Origin: Streptomyces sp. CB09001
GTDB taxonomy: Bacteria > Actinomycetota > Actinomycetes > Streptomycetales > Streptomycetaceae
Direction: 5' to 3'
Assembly (NCBI RefSeq): GCF_003369795.1
Contig: NZ_CP026730.1
Location: forward strand, 7,679,001-7,743,000
Length of the DNA: 64,000 nucleotides
Shown: positions 33,095-40,584 of the stretch, piece after piece
How the letters are laid out: every line of letters starts with the position of its first letter
Position numbering within the stretch: position 1 is the stretch's first letter
Notes under the pieces: model-generated
The model's input: the letters and a program-made list of their open reading frames with translations, nothing else
Told to the model about the DNA's origin: nothing
The model's database searches: none
Translations under genes and position numbers: made by a program

Positions 33095-33751
33095 CTAGTT
33101 CGAGCGAGGCAGGACCGAGGTCCGCCGCGGGCTGCCGTGGCTGTTCGGGCCGCAGCTGATGGCGCCCTGTTCATGCTGCCGCACGATCCGGGGCACGAGC
33201 ACCCCCCACAGGCGGGCGACCGCCTCGCGTGAGAGCCACTGCTCCTGCGTGCTGCCGAGCACCTCGAAGCCCACGGTCGCCGCCACGATGGCGGTCGCCG
33301 CATCCGTCACCGAGACGCCTTCGGCCAGTTGCCCGGCCTGCTCGGCCCGATCCAGGGCGTCCTCGACCCACCGCTCCCAGGCGCCCCGCAGCACGGCGTC
33401 GTTCGCCCGGGTCACGTCGCGGCACAGCGCGAAGCCGGCGCGCACGACGGCGTCCTCGGTGATGTGGCTCATCAGCACGTGCGTCACGTCCACCAGACCC
33501 TGCAGCGGGGTCCGGTCGCCGAGGGCCACCTCCTGGGTGATCCGTCCGAAGATGTCGGCCGCCTCGTCCTCGACGGCCTGCGCCAGCGCGTTCTTGCTCT
33601 CGAAGTGGAAGTGGAGGGCGCCGCTGCTGACTCCGGCCCGTCTGCTGATCGCCGCCAGCGAGGCGGAGGCGAAGCCGTCCCGCGTGAAAGCCTCTGCCGC
33701 CGCCTGGATCAGGGCGTGGCGGGTACGCGCCGCACGCTGCTGTTTAACCAT
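33095..33751 (-). CDS. ArpA/ScbR-like gamma-butyrolactone receptor (TetR family), copy 1
   Basis: A 218-residue TetR-family protein of the butyrolactone-receptor type. The DNA-binding domain runs from RTRHALIQAAAEAFTRDGF to ISRRAGVSSGALHFHFESK (residues 10-50), close in wording to ArpA-type receptors. ATG 33751 begins MVKQQRAARTR, the usual N-terminus, and a perfect ARE palindrome lies 69 bases upstream. A ligand-binding Trp is present in the middle (GAWERWVEDAL). Such receptors repress their own gene and the synthase until gamma-butyrolactone binds; some copies in clusters are pseudo-receptors that bind antibiotics instead. Which of the two genes is the true receptor is open. Confidence 0.9.
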   Translation of the reverse strand: MVKQQRAARTRHALIQAAAEAFTRDGFASASLAAISRRAGVSSGALHFHFESKNALAQAVEDEAADIFGRITQEVALGDRTPLQGLVDVTHVLMSHITEDAVVRAGFALCRDVTRANDAVLRGAWERWVEDALDRAEQAGQLAEGVSVTDAATAIVAATVGFEVLGSTQEQWLSREAVARLWGVLVPRIVRQHEQGAISCGPNSHGSPRRTSVLPRSN

Positions 33752-33819
33752 CAGAGAGCCTCCCGGGCGAGGGCGTGGGCCGGCGTCATCGCCGGCTCTC
33801 CCTCGGTCGTCATTATAAC

Positions 33820-33837
33820 AAACCGCGCGTGCGGTTT
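33820..33837. promoter_or_regulatory. ARE-like palindrome C, upstream of the receptor gene
   Basis: AAACCGCGCGTGCGGTTT, a perfect 7-bp inverted repeat (AAACCGC/GCGGTTT) around GCGT. It is the best palindrome of the four ARE-like sites and lies just upstream of the receptor at 33095-33751, fitting autorepression. Confidence 0.75.
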
Positions 33838-33848
33838 TTAGGGGAGGT

Positions 33849-33866
33849 GGCCTAAACGGAACGTCG
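33849..33866 (-). promoter_or_regulatory. Weak CTTTAG-type element upstream of the receptor gene
   Basis: On the minus strand the sequence is GACGTTCCGTTTAGGCC, with TTTAGGCC like the copy at 11715-11735 but without the CAAGCGG part. It is about 100 bases before the receptor start and beyond ARE site C. I count it as a possible, not firm, member of the motif set. Confidence 0.3.
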
Positions 33867-33903
33867 CCGCGGTGGCCGTGGAATCGCGCCGGCGCAGAAC
33901 AAA

Positions 33904-33964
33904 GGGCTCCGACGCGGGACTTCACAGCACCGTTCAGGCGCTGCGAAGCCCGGCATCGGAGCCC
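33904..33964. terminator. Long imperfect hairpin downstream of the P450 gene
   Basis: The 9-bp arms GGGCTCCGA and TCGGAGCCC are exact complements; inner arms GGGACTTC and GAAGCCC extend the stem with mismatches around a 20-base loop. It lies 66-126 bases past the P450 stop on the minus strand and ahead of the receptor's promoter, so it probably ends P450 transcription. The 33752-34029 gap otherwise holds ARE site C and the weak promoter element. Confidence 0.6.
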
Positions 33965-34029
33965 GCTCCCGTGGTCCGCCCAGCCTCTCCGGCGCCGGCC
34001 GCAGGGGCCGAGGAGGCGTCCTGCCGGCG

Positions 34030-35268
34030 CTAACCGAGCAGCACGGGAAGAGACTTGAAACCGTTCATCAGGAAGGTCGGCATCGGCTCGAGCTCGTCCG
34101 CACAGCAGGCCAGTCGTATGCCGGGGAAGCGCTCGAAGAGCTCGCTGAACGCCGACTGCGCCTCCACCCTGGCCAGCGGCGCCCCCAGGCACCGGTGCGC
34201 CCCGTGCCCGAACCCGAGGGTGTCCCGCCCGGTGCGCAGCAGGTCGAACTCGGCCGCGCTCTCGCCGTAGCGCACCGGATCGAGACCGCCGGCCGCGAAG
34301 GACACCAGGATGGGCTCGCCCTTCTTGATCAGTACGCCGTCCAGGTCGATGTCCTCCACCGCGAACCGCAGCGGCGAGTAGGCGCCGGGGGTGTGCATCC
34401 GCAGCGTCTCGTCGATCACGTCGTTCCAGTCCGCCCGCCCCGCACGTACGTGTTCCAGCTGGTCCGGGTGGGTGAGCAGAGCCGCCACGGCATTGGTCAT
34501 GAGGGCCGTGGGGCTGTCCATACCCCCCGCGATCATCAGGTAGAGGGTGCCCAGCAGCTCTTCCTCCGACAGCCGGTCGCCGTCGTCACGGGCTGCGATC
34601 AGAGCCGAGGTCAGATCGTTGCCGGGCTCGATCCGCTTCTTCTCCACCAACGCGGCCAGCAGCCCGAACGACTCCAGGAGCGCGTGGTTCATCTCCTCGG
34701 CGGACACCGACGAGGTGAACACCGTGTGCAGAGCCGCGCACAGGGCGTCGGTCGACTCTCCCTGCTCGACGCCGAAGAGCTCGCAGATCACCCGCATGGG
34801 CAGCTGCGCGGTGAACTCGGCCCGCAGGTCGACCGGGGTCCCCGGCTCCCTCTCGGCCAGGCGGCCGAGCAGTTCCGCGGTGATGGCCTCGGCCTTGGGC
34901 CGCATCGCCTCGCTGCGCCGCGCCGTGAACGCTCCCGCCACCAGGCGCCGCAGGCGGGAGCGCTGCTCACCGTAGGAGTTGAACATGTTCTCGTTCGCGA
35001 CCCAGGGATACAGCGGCCAGTCCGCCTGTACCTGCCCGTCGATGAAGTCCGGCCAGTGCAGCCTGGCCGACCGGGAGACCCGTTGGTCGGCCAGGACCCG
35101 CTCCACGTACCGCTGCTGGACCACCGCCCAGGCGGCCACCCCGCCGGGAAGCATGACCCGTACTGCCGGCCCCTGGGCACGCAGCATCGCGGCCTCGCGC
35201 GTCAGGTCCCGCCCCGTCGCGTCGAGCGCGTACGGGCATCTGGGCCGTTCCGTCCGAGCCTGTGCCAT
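34030..35268 (-). CDS. Cytochrome P450 inside the butyrolactone regulatory block
   Basis: A P450 of 412 residues. I-helix AGGMDSPTALM replaces the usual Thr pair with Asp-Ser, ExxR is ETLR in VIDETLRMHTP, and the heme loop GFGHGAHRCLGAPLAR has the Cys ligand. ATG 35268 is chosen because GAGGGGAAA lies ahead; an upstream ATG at 35307 lacks a site. P450s beside ArpA-type receptors and AfsA genes sometimes tailor the gamma-butyrolactone signal, which fits its placement between two receptors. It could as well act on the main product. The altered I-helix suggests unusual oxygen chemistry or substrate-assisted proton delivery. Confidence 0.92.
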   Translation of the reverse strand: MAQARTERPRCPYALDATGRDLTREAAMLRAQGPAVRVMLPGGVAAWAVVQQRYVERVLADQRVSRSARLHWPDFIDGQVQADWPLYPWVANENMFNSYGEQRSRLRRLVAGAFTARRSEAMRPKAEAITAELLGRLAEREPGTPVDLRAEFTAQLPMRVICELFGVEQGESTDALCAALHTVFTSSVSAEEMNHALLESFGLLAALVEKKRIEPGNDLTSALIAARDDGDRLSEEELLGTLYLMIAGGMDSPTALMTNAVAALLTHPDQLEHVRAGRADWNDVIDETLRMHTPGAYSPLRFAVEDIDLDGVLIKKGEPILVSFAAGGLDPVRYGESAAEFDLLRTGRDTLGFGHGAHRCLGAPLARVEAQSAFSELFERFPGIRLACCADELEPMPTFLMNGFKSLPVLLG

Positions 35269-35387
35269 CGGTTTCCCCTCCCACTCGGTTGTCCACTTCC
35301 GTGGCATTTCCTACGTGCACAGAGGAACGGCCCGCCCCCGCAGAAGGCCCGTCACGAGCCACCGTTCCTCCCGGTGGCCGTTACGCG

Positions 35388-36068
35388 CTACGCGCTCGCC
35401 GACACCTCGGCGCCGGACCGCAGCTTCACCGCCTGCTCGTACACCAGCCGCCCGCGCTCCGGCGAGAAGTCGAGCCGGACCAGGACCGACGGCACGGCGA
35501 TGGACGTGATCAGGTGCTTGGTCATGACCGAGGAGCGATCCAGCATGTCGTCGAATCCGGAGAGGAGTTTCGACATCAGCTGTGCGCCGGCGAACCCCGC
35601 GACGAACATCTGCGCGGCGGCCTCGATGTCGACGTCCGGCAGGATCTCACCCGCCTTCTCGGCGCGGACGAGCACTTCCCTGTTGTGATCCACCCAGTTG
35701 TGCATGGGCACCCGGCGGTCCAGGCCGTCCTGCGGTGTGCCCTCCTCCACCGTGAGCCGCACGCTGCCGCGCAGGATGCCGTCGCCGGAGCGGAGCATGT
35801 GCGCGAGTATCAAGGTCGCGTCCACCCCCTCCTGGAGAACCAGGTTCTGCGGCACGACGGGGGGCACCACCGACAGTTGTTCCGCCAGCACCTCCTGGGC
35901 GAGCTCCCGCTTGGAAGGGAAGTGGAAGTACAGCGCTCCCTTCGTCGTCCCCGACCGCTTGAGGATCTCCGAGATGGCCGCGGCTTCGTAGCCGACCTCG
36001 TGGAAGACCTCGGCGGCCGACCTCAAGATGGCCAGCCTCGTCCTGGTTGCTCGCTCCTGGCGTGCCAC
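35388..36068 (-). CDS. ArpA/ScbR-like gamma-butyrolactone receptor (TetR family), copy 2
   Basis: A 226-residue receptor homologue. It begins MARQERATRTRLAILRSAAE and continues with ISEILKRSGTTKGALYFHFPSK, almost the model sequence of butyrolactone receptors; the C-terminal SPERGRLVYEQAVKL tail is also typical. The tryptophan in MHNWVDHNREVL matches the ligand pocket region. ARE site D lies about 145 bases upstream. Having both a strong TKGALYFHF copy here and a divergent copy at 33095 fits the common receptor plus pseudo-receptor pair. It would repress the AfsA-like gene and perhaps the divergent acyl-CoA oxidase gene. Confidence 0.93.
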   Translation of the reverse strand: MARQERATRTRLAILRSAAEVFHEVGYEAAAISEILKRSGTTKGALYFHFPSKRELAQEVLAEQLSVVPPVVPQNLVLQEGVDATLILAHMLRSGDGILRGSVRLTVEEGTPQDGLDRRVPMHNWVDHNREVLVRAEKAGEILPDVDIEAAAQMFVAGFAGAQLMSKLLSGFDDMLDRSSVMTKHLITSIAVPSVLVRLDFSPERGRLVYEQAVKLRSGAEVSASA

Positions 36069-36210
36069 TGTTCCTACCTCCGTGCCTCGCAGCGTCCGGG
36101 CACATTCGAGCTCCGCGCGGGCCGGACGAGTAGTTCGCTCACGCCTTCACGGTCCCTGGCGCGGCTGCTGGGACTGTGACCTGGGTGGGGGCGCAAACAT
36201 CGTCAGAATA

Positions 36211-36228
36211 AAACCATCCGCCCGGTTT
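36211..36228. promoter_or_regulatory. ARE-like palindrome D, between receptor copy 2 and the acyl-CoA oxidase
   Basis: AAACCATCCGCCCGGTTT, 18 bases, with the same AAACC-N8-GGTTT frame as site C. It lies in the 36069-36458 gap between divergent genes, so it could control both. A further sequence at 36386-36411 (AAAAACCGG, then CCGTATTTT) resembles half of such a site but has the wrong spacing. No gene is seen in the gap. Confidence 0.65.
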
Positions 36229-36458
36229 CACAAGGGTGCAATCTGGGCGACGAGTTCCCGGCCAAGACGATGCCGATACGTCCGTGCGCCCTCGCCACGG
36301 CTCAAAGTCCGCGAAAAAGCTTGCCAGGCCCGCCATCAGCACAGCTGTGCCCGGATGCTCCCGTCAGCCCCTGCGGGCCCTTGCAAAAAACCGGTGGGTC
36401 CGTATTTTATGGCCCCTGAACTTCCTTCATCCAGCCTCAACGCTTCACGGAGTAGTCG

Positions 36459-38387
36459 ATGACTCTTGTGAAAATCCAGATGAATGCAGGGAAGGTTCCC
36501 GGGGGACATACCACGTCGGCTCCGGCTGGTGAGCACGTCACACCAGCCGGACCGGGCCCGAACCCTGGGGATCCGACGGCCGAGCTCACCCATCTGCTGT
36601 TCGATCAGGACAGACGGGCGCGCATCCACTCCCGCTGGCGGAGCCTGGTCGGCCGTCCCGAGTTCCGTCCCGTGCCCGGCCTCACGCCGCGCGACCGGAC
36701 GGCTCTCGCCTACGAAAGGCTGCGGCTGATCAACGACACGCTGCAGTCCCCGGAGCAGCTGGCGGACGATCCGCACCTGCTCACCAGCCTGCACGAGTGG
36801 ACCGGGTTCGTGGACCCGACGCTCGCGACGCTCTCCGCGATCCACTACAACCTGTTCCTGGGCAGCCTCATCGACCACTTCCCCTCCGCGGCGCGCCCGC
36901 TCACCGACTTCACATCGCTGCGGCGGACAGGAACGTTTCTGTGCACGGAACTGGAACACGGCAGCGATGTCTCCGCCATGCAGACCCGGGCCGTGTGGGA
37001 CCGGACGTCCGGGGGGTTCGTCCTGCACACGCCCACGACGGGCGCGCAGAAGTTCATGCCCACCACGAGCGCCGTGGGCGGCCCGAAGACCGCCGTGGTG
37101 GCGGCCCGGCTGATCGTCGAAGAGCGTGACGAGGGCGTCTTCCTCTTCCTGGTACCGCTGCGGGACGAGAACGGGCTGCGACCCGGCGTCCGCACCTGGA
37201 TGCTGCCCGAGCGCATGGGCACCGCCGTGGACCACTGCCTCACCTCCTTCGACGGCTGCCGGCTGCCGCGCGAGGCGCTACTGGAATCCACACACGGCCT
37301 GCTGAGCACCGACGGATCGCTGACCAGCAGTCTCGGCAACCGGCACAAGCGCGTGATGCACTCCATCCAGCGAGTCAACTGCGGCAAGCTCTCGATGAGC
37401 GGCGCCGCCGTGGGCGCGGCCCGGGCCGCCCTCGCCATCGCCGTGCGCTACGCCCACGCCCGGCACATCAGCGGGTCCCGCCCCGGCGAAACCGTGCCGC
37501 TCACCGCCCACCACAGCCACATGAGCAGCCTGATGCAGCGCATCTCCACCGCGTACGCCATGACGTTCCTGCACCGCGACACGGTGACGCGCTGGGCCGA
37601 CCGCACACCCGAGAGCACCGACGAGGCGGCCAGACTGGTCGCGATCGCCAAGAGCTGGATCACCTGGCAGACCCGCGACATCACCATCGAATGCCGTGAA
37701 CGATGCGGCGCCCAGGGCCTGTTCACGGTCAATGGCTTCAGCGATCTGATCACGAGCACCGAGGGCACGATCACCGCCGAGGGAGACAACCTCGTCATCT
37801 CCCTCAAGGCCGGTGCGGAGATGCTGTTCGGTGAGCGTCTCGAAGTCCCGCACCCCCGGCCCGGGTGGGGCGAGGACGCGATGAAGGACCCGCGCTTCCT
37901 GCGGGATCTGCTGGCGCGGACCGTTTCCCTCTGGCAGCAACGGGCCCGTTCCGCACTGCGCAAGGGCCCGTCCGGCGCCCGTTCGCAGCGCTGGAACCAG
38001 GCATCGGGCGCCGCCCTGAAGATGGTCGACGCGGCGGCCCGGCTGCATGCCGCGGACGCGTTCCTGCGCGCCGCGGATCACGCCGTCGGCCCCGAAGTCC
38101 GCGCTCTGGTGGGCGAGCTGGCGCTCCTCTTCCTGCTCAAGGAGGTCAACGAGCACACCGGGGACCTGCTGGCCGAGGGACACCTCACGGCGGACGACGT
38201 GCGCGCACTCCCCGAGATCATCTACACGACGATCGCCGGCCTGACACCGGACGCCATGCTGCTCGTCGACGCCTTCGACATACCGGAGGAGGTCCTCTCC
38301 ACGATCCCCATCGCCCACGAGGACTACACCCGGCGCCTCGCCGCCCTGGTGCAGGGACCCCGGCCGGCACGGACGACGGAAGTCTGA
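36459..38387 (+). CDS. Acyl-CoA oxidase/dehydrogenase-type flavoprotein
   Basis: A 642-residue protein of the peroxisomal acyl-CoA oxidase type. The FAD-side motif FLCTELEHGSDVSAMQTRA (about residues 162-180) is characteristic of acyl-CoA oxidases, as is the total length. Later parts include IAKSWITWQTRD and ERCGAQGLFTVNGF with AEGDNLVI. These enzymes make trans-2-enoyl thioesters with O2. ATG 36459 has GGAG six bases upstream. With four acyl-CoA dehydrogenase-like genes in the window, it could add a further double bond to an acyl chain for either polyketide. The ARE site upstream suggests direct butyrolactone control. Confidence 0.88.
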   Translation: MTLVKIQMNAGKVPGGHTTSAPAGEHVTPAGPGPNPGDPTAELTHLLFDQDRRARIHSRWRSLVGRPEFRPVPGLTPRDRTALAYERLRLINDTLQSPEQLADDPHLLTSLHEWTGFVDPTLATLSAIHYNLFLGSLIDHFPSAARPLTDFTSLRRTGTFLCTELEHGSDVSAMQTRAVWDRTSGGFVLHTPTTGAQKFMPTTSAVGGPKTAVVAARLIVEERDEGVFLFLVPLRDENGLRPGVRTWMLPERMGTAVDHCLTSFDGCRLPREALLESTHGLLSTDGSLTSSLGNRHKRVMHSIQRVNCGKLSMSGAAVGAARAALAIAVRYAHARHISGSRPGETVPLTAHHSHMSSLMQRISTAYAMTFLHRDTVTRWADRTPESTDEAARLVAIAKSWITWQTRDITIECRERCGAQGLFTVNGFSDLITSTEGTITAEGDNLVISLKAGAEMLFGERLEVPHPRPGWGEDAMKDPRFLRDLLARTVSLWQQRARSALRKGPSGARSQRWNQASGAALKMVDAAARLHAADAFLRAADHAVGPEVRALVGELALLFLLKEVNEHTGDLLAEGHLTADDVRALPEIIYTTIAGLTPDAMLLVDAFDIPEEVLSTIPIAHEDYTRRLAALVQGPRPARTTEV

Positions 38388-38395
38388 GGACAGGC

Positions 38396-38413
38396 CCTAG
38401 CCGGGGTTTAGCG
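38396..38413 (+). promoter_or_regulatory. CTTTAG-type promoter element upstream of the DUF6059-like gene
   Basis: CTAGCCGGGGTTTAGCG on the plus strand; TTTAGCG as in the sites at 53983 and 51063, with a CTAGCCGG upstream half. It lies about 66 bases before ATG 38477 and right after the acyl-CoA oxidase stop, so the small gene may have its own promoter. Confidence 0.45.
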
Positions 38414-38476
38414 TCGCGGCCGATCATCAGGGCTCCGCTCCGCGCCGAGGGGTGCGGCCTGCCGAGAGGAGCCCCG

Positions 38477-38686
38477 ATGATCCGGCCCCTGGCGCTCGTC
38501 GCCCGGATCCTGGGTGAGGCGTACCGCTGCCTGGTCGCGTACGGGCAGATGTGGCTCTACGTGCCCGACGGACACCCGGGACCGGCCCTCTCGCACCCGC
38601 TGGAGCGACTGCGCCCCGACATCCCGCTGAGCCCGGCCGAACGGGCCCTAGACCGACAGCTGCGGGACCTGGACAGCCTCGGCTGA
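38477..38686 (+). CDS. Small DUF6059-like protein
   Basis: A 69-residue protein starting at ATG 38477 after GAGAGGAGC. Sequence features: hydrophobic, basic N-terminal helix (ALVARILGEAYRCLVAYGQMW), the GHP..SHPLERLRPDIPLSPAERALDRQL pattern and a short acidic end. I recall similar small proteins (DUF6059) in many actinomycete antibiotic clusters, without known function. Its last 39 bases overlap, tail to tail, the 3' end of the FMN reductase gene on the other strand, which may allow antisense interference. Confidence 0.75.
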   Translation: MIRPLALVARILGEAYRCLVAYGQMWLYVPDGHPGPALSHPLERLRPDIPLSPAERALDRQLRDLDSLG

Positions 38687-39250
38687 GGCGCCGCCGCGGC
38701 GCAGCGCGGCGAACTCCAGGACCTGGTCGGTGAGGATGTCCAGGCGGCGCCCGGTGCGCGGATCGGCGCAGGCGCCGGACGGCGCGAACTCCGCGTCGGC
38801 CGGCACCACCACGCCCATCGGGACGGCCCAGCCGCGCAGCGACTGCGCGCACGTGCGCAGCGCGGCCAGTGCGGACGCGCCGGCCACCTCGTTCCACGCC
38901 ACGCTCAGACAGCCCACCGAACGCCCGTCCAGGTAGCCGGGAATGTCACCGGCCAGGCCCTCCGTGTGGTCGAGGGCGTTCTTCAGCAGCCCCGACATGC
39001 CGCCGTGATACGTCGGTGTGGCCAGCAGCACCCCGTCCGCGGCGCGCAGCGCGGCCAGCAGCCGCAGCTCGCCGGCGCAGCGGTTCGCGGTGTCCGGGTC
39101 GTACGGCGGAAGCACCAGCTCGGCGCCGCACACCAGGGTGACCTCGGCCCCCGCCCGGCGGGCCCGCGCCGCGCACGCCCGCAGCGCGGCCGCGGAGACC
39201 GAGCCCGAGCGCAACGAGCCCCCGACGGCGGCGATACGGATCGGACGCAT
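38648..39250 (-). CDS. NAD(P)H-dependent FMN reductase
   Basis: A 200-residue flavodoxin-fold reductase. FMN-binding motifs: VGGSLRSGSVSAAAL at the N-terminus (phosphate loop) and ATPTYHGGMSGLLKNALDH (about residues 77-95). It reduces FMN or quinones with NAD(P)H. ATG 39250 follows AACGGAG. It is the last gene of the minus-strand operon from 50860. It may supply reduced flavin to a cluster oxygenase or reduce a quinone formed from the type III PKS product; which is not visible. A convergent overlap with the DUF6059-like gene marks its 3' end. Confidence 0.88.
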   Translation of the reverse strand: MRPIRIAAVGGSLRSGSVSAAALRACAARARRAGAEVTLVCGAELVLPPYDPDTANRCAGELRLLAALRAADGVLLATPTYHGGMSGLLKNALDHTEGLAGDIPGYLDGRSVGCLSVAWNEVAGASALAALRTCAQSLRGWAVPMGVVVPADAEFAPSGACADPRTGRRLDILTDQVLEFAALRRGGASAEAVQVPQLSV

Positions 39251-39306
39251 GGCAACTCCGTTGGTGTCGAAAGGGGGAGGCTGACAGCGGGCGGGCACGG
39301 CCACCC

Positions 39307-40584
39307 TCACAGACGGGCGGCCGCTGCCTCGGCCGCCCGGGTTCCGCTGAGCACGCACGCGTCGGCCAGCAGACCGCGCGAGCCGACCCAGTCGCCCGCC
39401 ACGAAGACCCCCTGATGGCCAGGGACCCGTACGCCGGGGCGGCCCGCCAGGCCCCCGGTGCGGGCCTCGGGCAGCGCCGTCATGGTGGTGATGCGCGGCA
39501 GGAAGCGTTCGTGCACCAGCGCGTCCTGCCAACCGGGCTGGCACTGGTCGAGCACCTCGTACAGCCGCTTGCGGACCTCCGTCGCACCGAGCTGCGAGCC
39601 GTCGTCGTAGCGCGCCAGATGGAGCACGGCGCCACCCTTCGGCGACAATCGGGCCGTCCGGGAGAACACCGACAGGTACAGCGGCTCGTCGACGCCGAAG
39701 ACGAGGGTGCCGCGCGGGTTCGGCAGCCGGCTCAGCGCGACGTCCAGGCAGGCGGTGTGCAGGGGGCGGGCGACAGGAGAGCCGGCGGCGGGCCCGGCCA
39801 CACCCAGCAGCTGTCCCGCCGCGCGCTGCGACAGGCCCGCGAGCACGACCGAGCAGGCCCGCACCGCCTGCCCGTCCGCCGTCACCACCCGCGGCCGCGC
39901 CCCGCCCTCCACGACGGCGCACCGGCACCCCGTGCGCAGCTCGACGCCCAGCTCCCGGGCGCGCGCCAGCAGCGCGTCGGTCACCGTGCGCCAGCCGCCG
40001 TCCACGTACTGCACACCGCGCCGTACCTCGGCGAAGTGCAGCGACAGCGCGTCCGCGCCGATCATGTCCGGGCGGCCCGTGTAACTGCTCATGCGCAGCA
40101 CGGCGAAGGCGGCCTGCCGGGCCCGCTCGGTGGGCAGCCGGTCGCCCAGCCACTGCGCGGCGTCCGTGCCGGCCAGACCGGCGCGGCCGCGGGTCAGGCC
40201 CAACAGGCGGGCCACCGCGATCCGTTCCCGGGGCGCGAGCAGCCCGGTGCGCAGCAGCGGCCCGGCCGCCGCGTACCCCGGGTGCAGGGCTCCGTCCCGA
40301 AGGGCCTGGGCCCCGCCGAGGTCGGGCGAGCGGCCCGGGACGCGCACGCCCAGAGCCCGCAGCCCGTCCCGGGTCGTGCGGTACAGGGCGCGCGGGCCGA
40401 GGCCGAGGCGGAAGCCGTGGTGCTCGGTGGTGCGGGCCCGGCCGCCCGGCTCGCCGCCGCCTTCGAGCAGCAGCACCCGGCGCCCGCGGCCGACGGCGGA
40501 CGCCAGCCGCACCGCCGCCACCAGGCCGGTCAGACCCGCCCCGACGACGACCGCGTCGGCCCGCTCGTCGGCCCCGGCGCTCAT
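39307..40584 (-). CDS. FAD-dependent oxidoreductase, phytoene desaturase/amine oxidase type
   Basis: A 425-residue flavoprotein. The Rossmann motif is VVVGAGLTGLVAAVRLAS at residues 11-28, then the acidic strand end LLLEGGGEPGGRART, and the C-terminal FAD motif GVFVAGDWVGSRGLLADA. This is the NAD(P)/FAD-dependent (CrtI/amine oxidase-like) group. It starts at ATG 40584 overlapping the stop of the aminotransferase gene (ATGA). It may desaturate a polyene or oxidise an amine or cyclohexenone made from the type III PKS product. Upstream Ala/Arg-rich reading frame is a shadow. Confidence 0.87.
   Translation of the reverse strand: MSAGADERADAVVVGAGLTGLVAAVRLASAVGRGRRVLLLEGGGEPGGRARTTEHHGFRLGLGPRALYRTTRDGLRALGVRVPGRSPDLGGAQALRDGALHPGYAAAGPLLRTGLLAPRERIAVARLLGLTRGRAGLAGTDAAQWLGDRLPTERARQAAFAVLRMSSYTGRPDMIGADALSLHFAEVRRGVQYVDGGWRTVTDALLARARELGVELRTGCRCAVVEGGARPRVVTADGQAVRACSVVLAGLSQRAAGQLLGVAGPAAGSPVARPLHTACLDVALSRLPNPRGTLVFGVDEPLYLSVFSRTARLSPKGGAVLHLARYDDGSQLGATEVRKRLYEVLDQCQPGWQDALVHERFLPRITTMTALPEARTGGLAGRPGVRVPGHQGVFVAGDWVGSRGLLADACVLSGTRAAEAAAARL

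Noticed and set aside
33035..33232. Short plus-strand frame at the end of receptor copy 1
   Set aside because: It overlaps the receptor's C-terminal codons, shows no ribosome site and reads as a shadow.
34030..35268. Auxiliary P450-like partner of the glycosyltransferase (EryCII/DesVIII type)
   Set aside because: This P450 keeps the heme Cys and ExxR and lies in the regulatory block far from the transferase, so it is a true P450.
36386..36411. Fifth ARE-like palindrome upstream of the acyl-CoA oxidase
   Set aside because: The arms AAAAACCGG and CCGTATTTT match only partly and the centre spacing is odd, unlike the 18-base frame of the other four sites.
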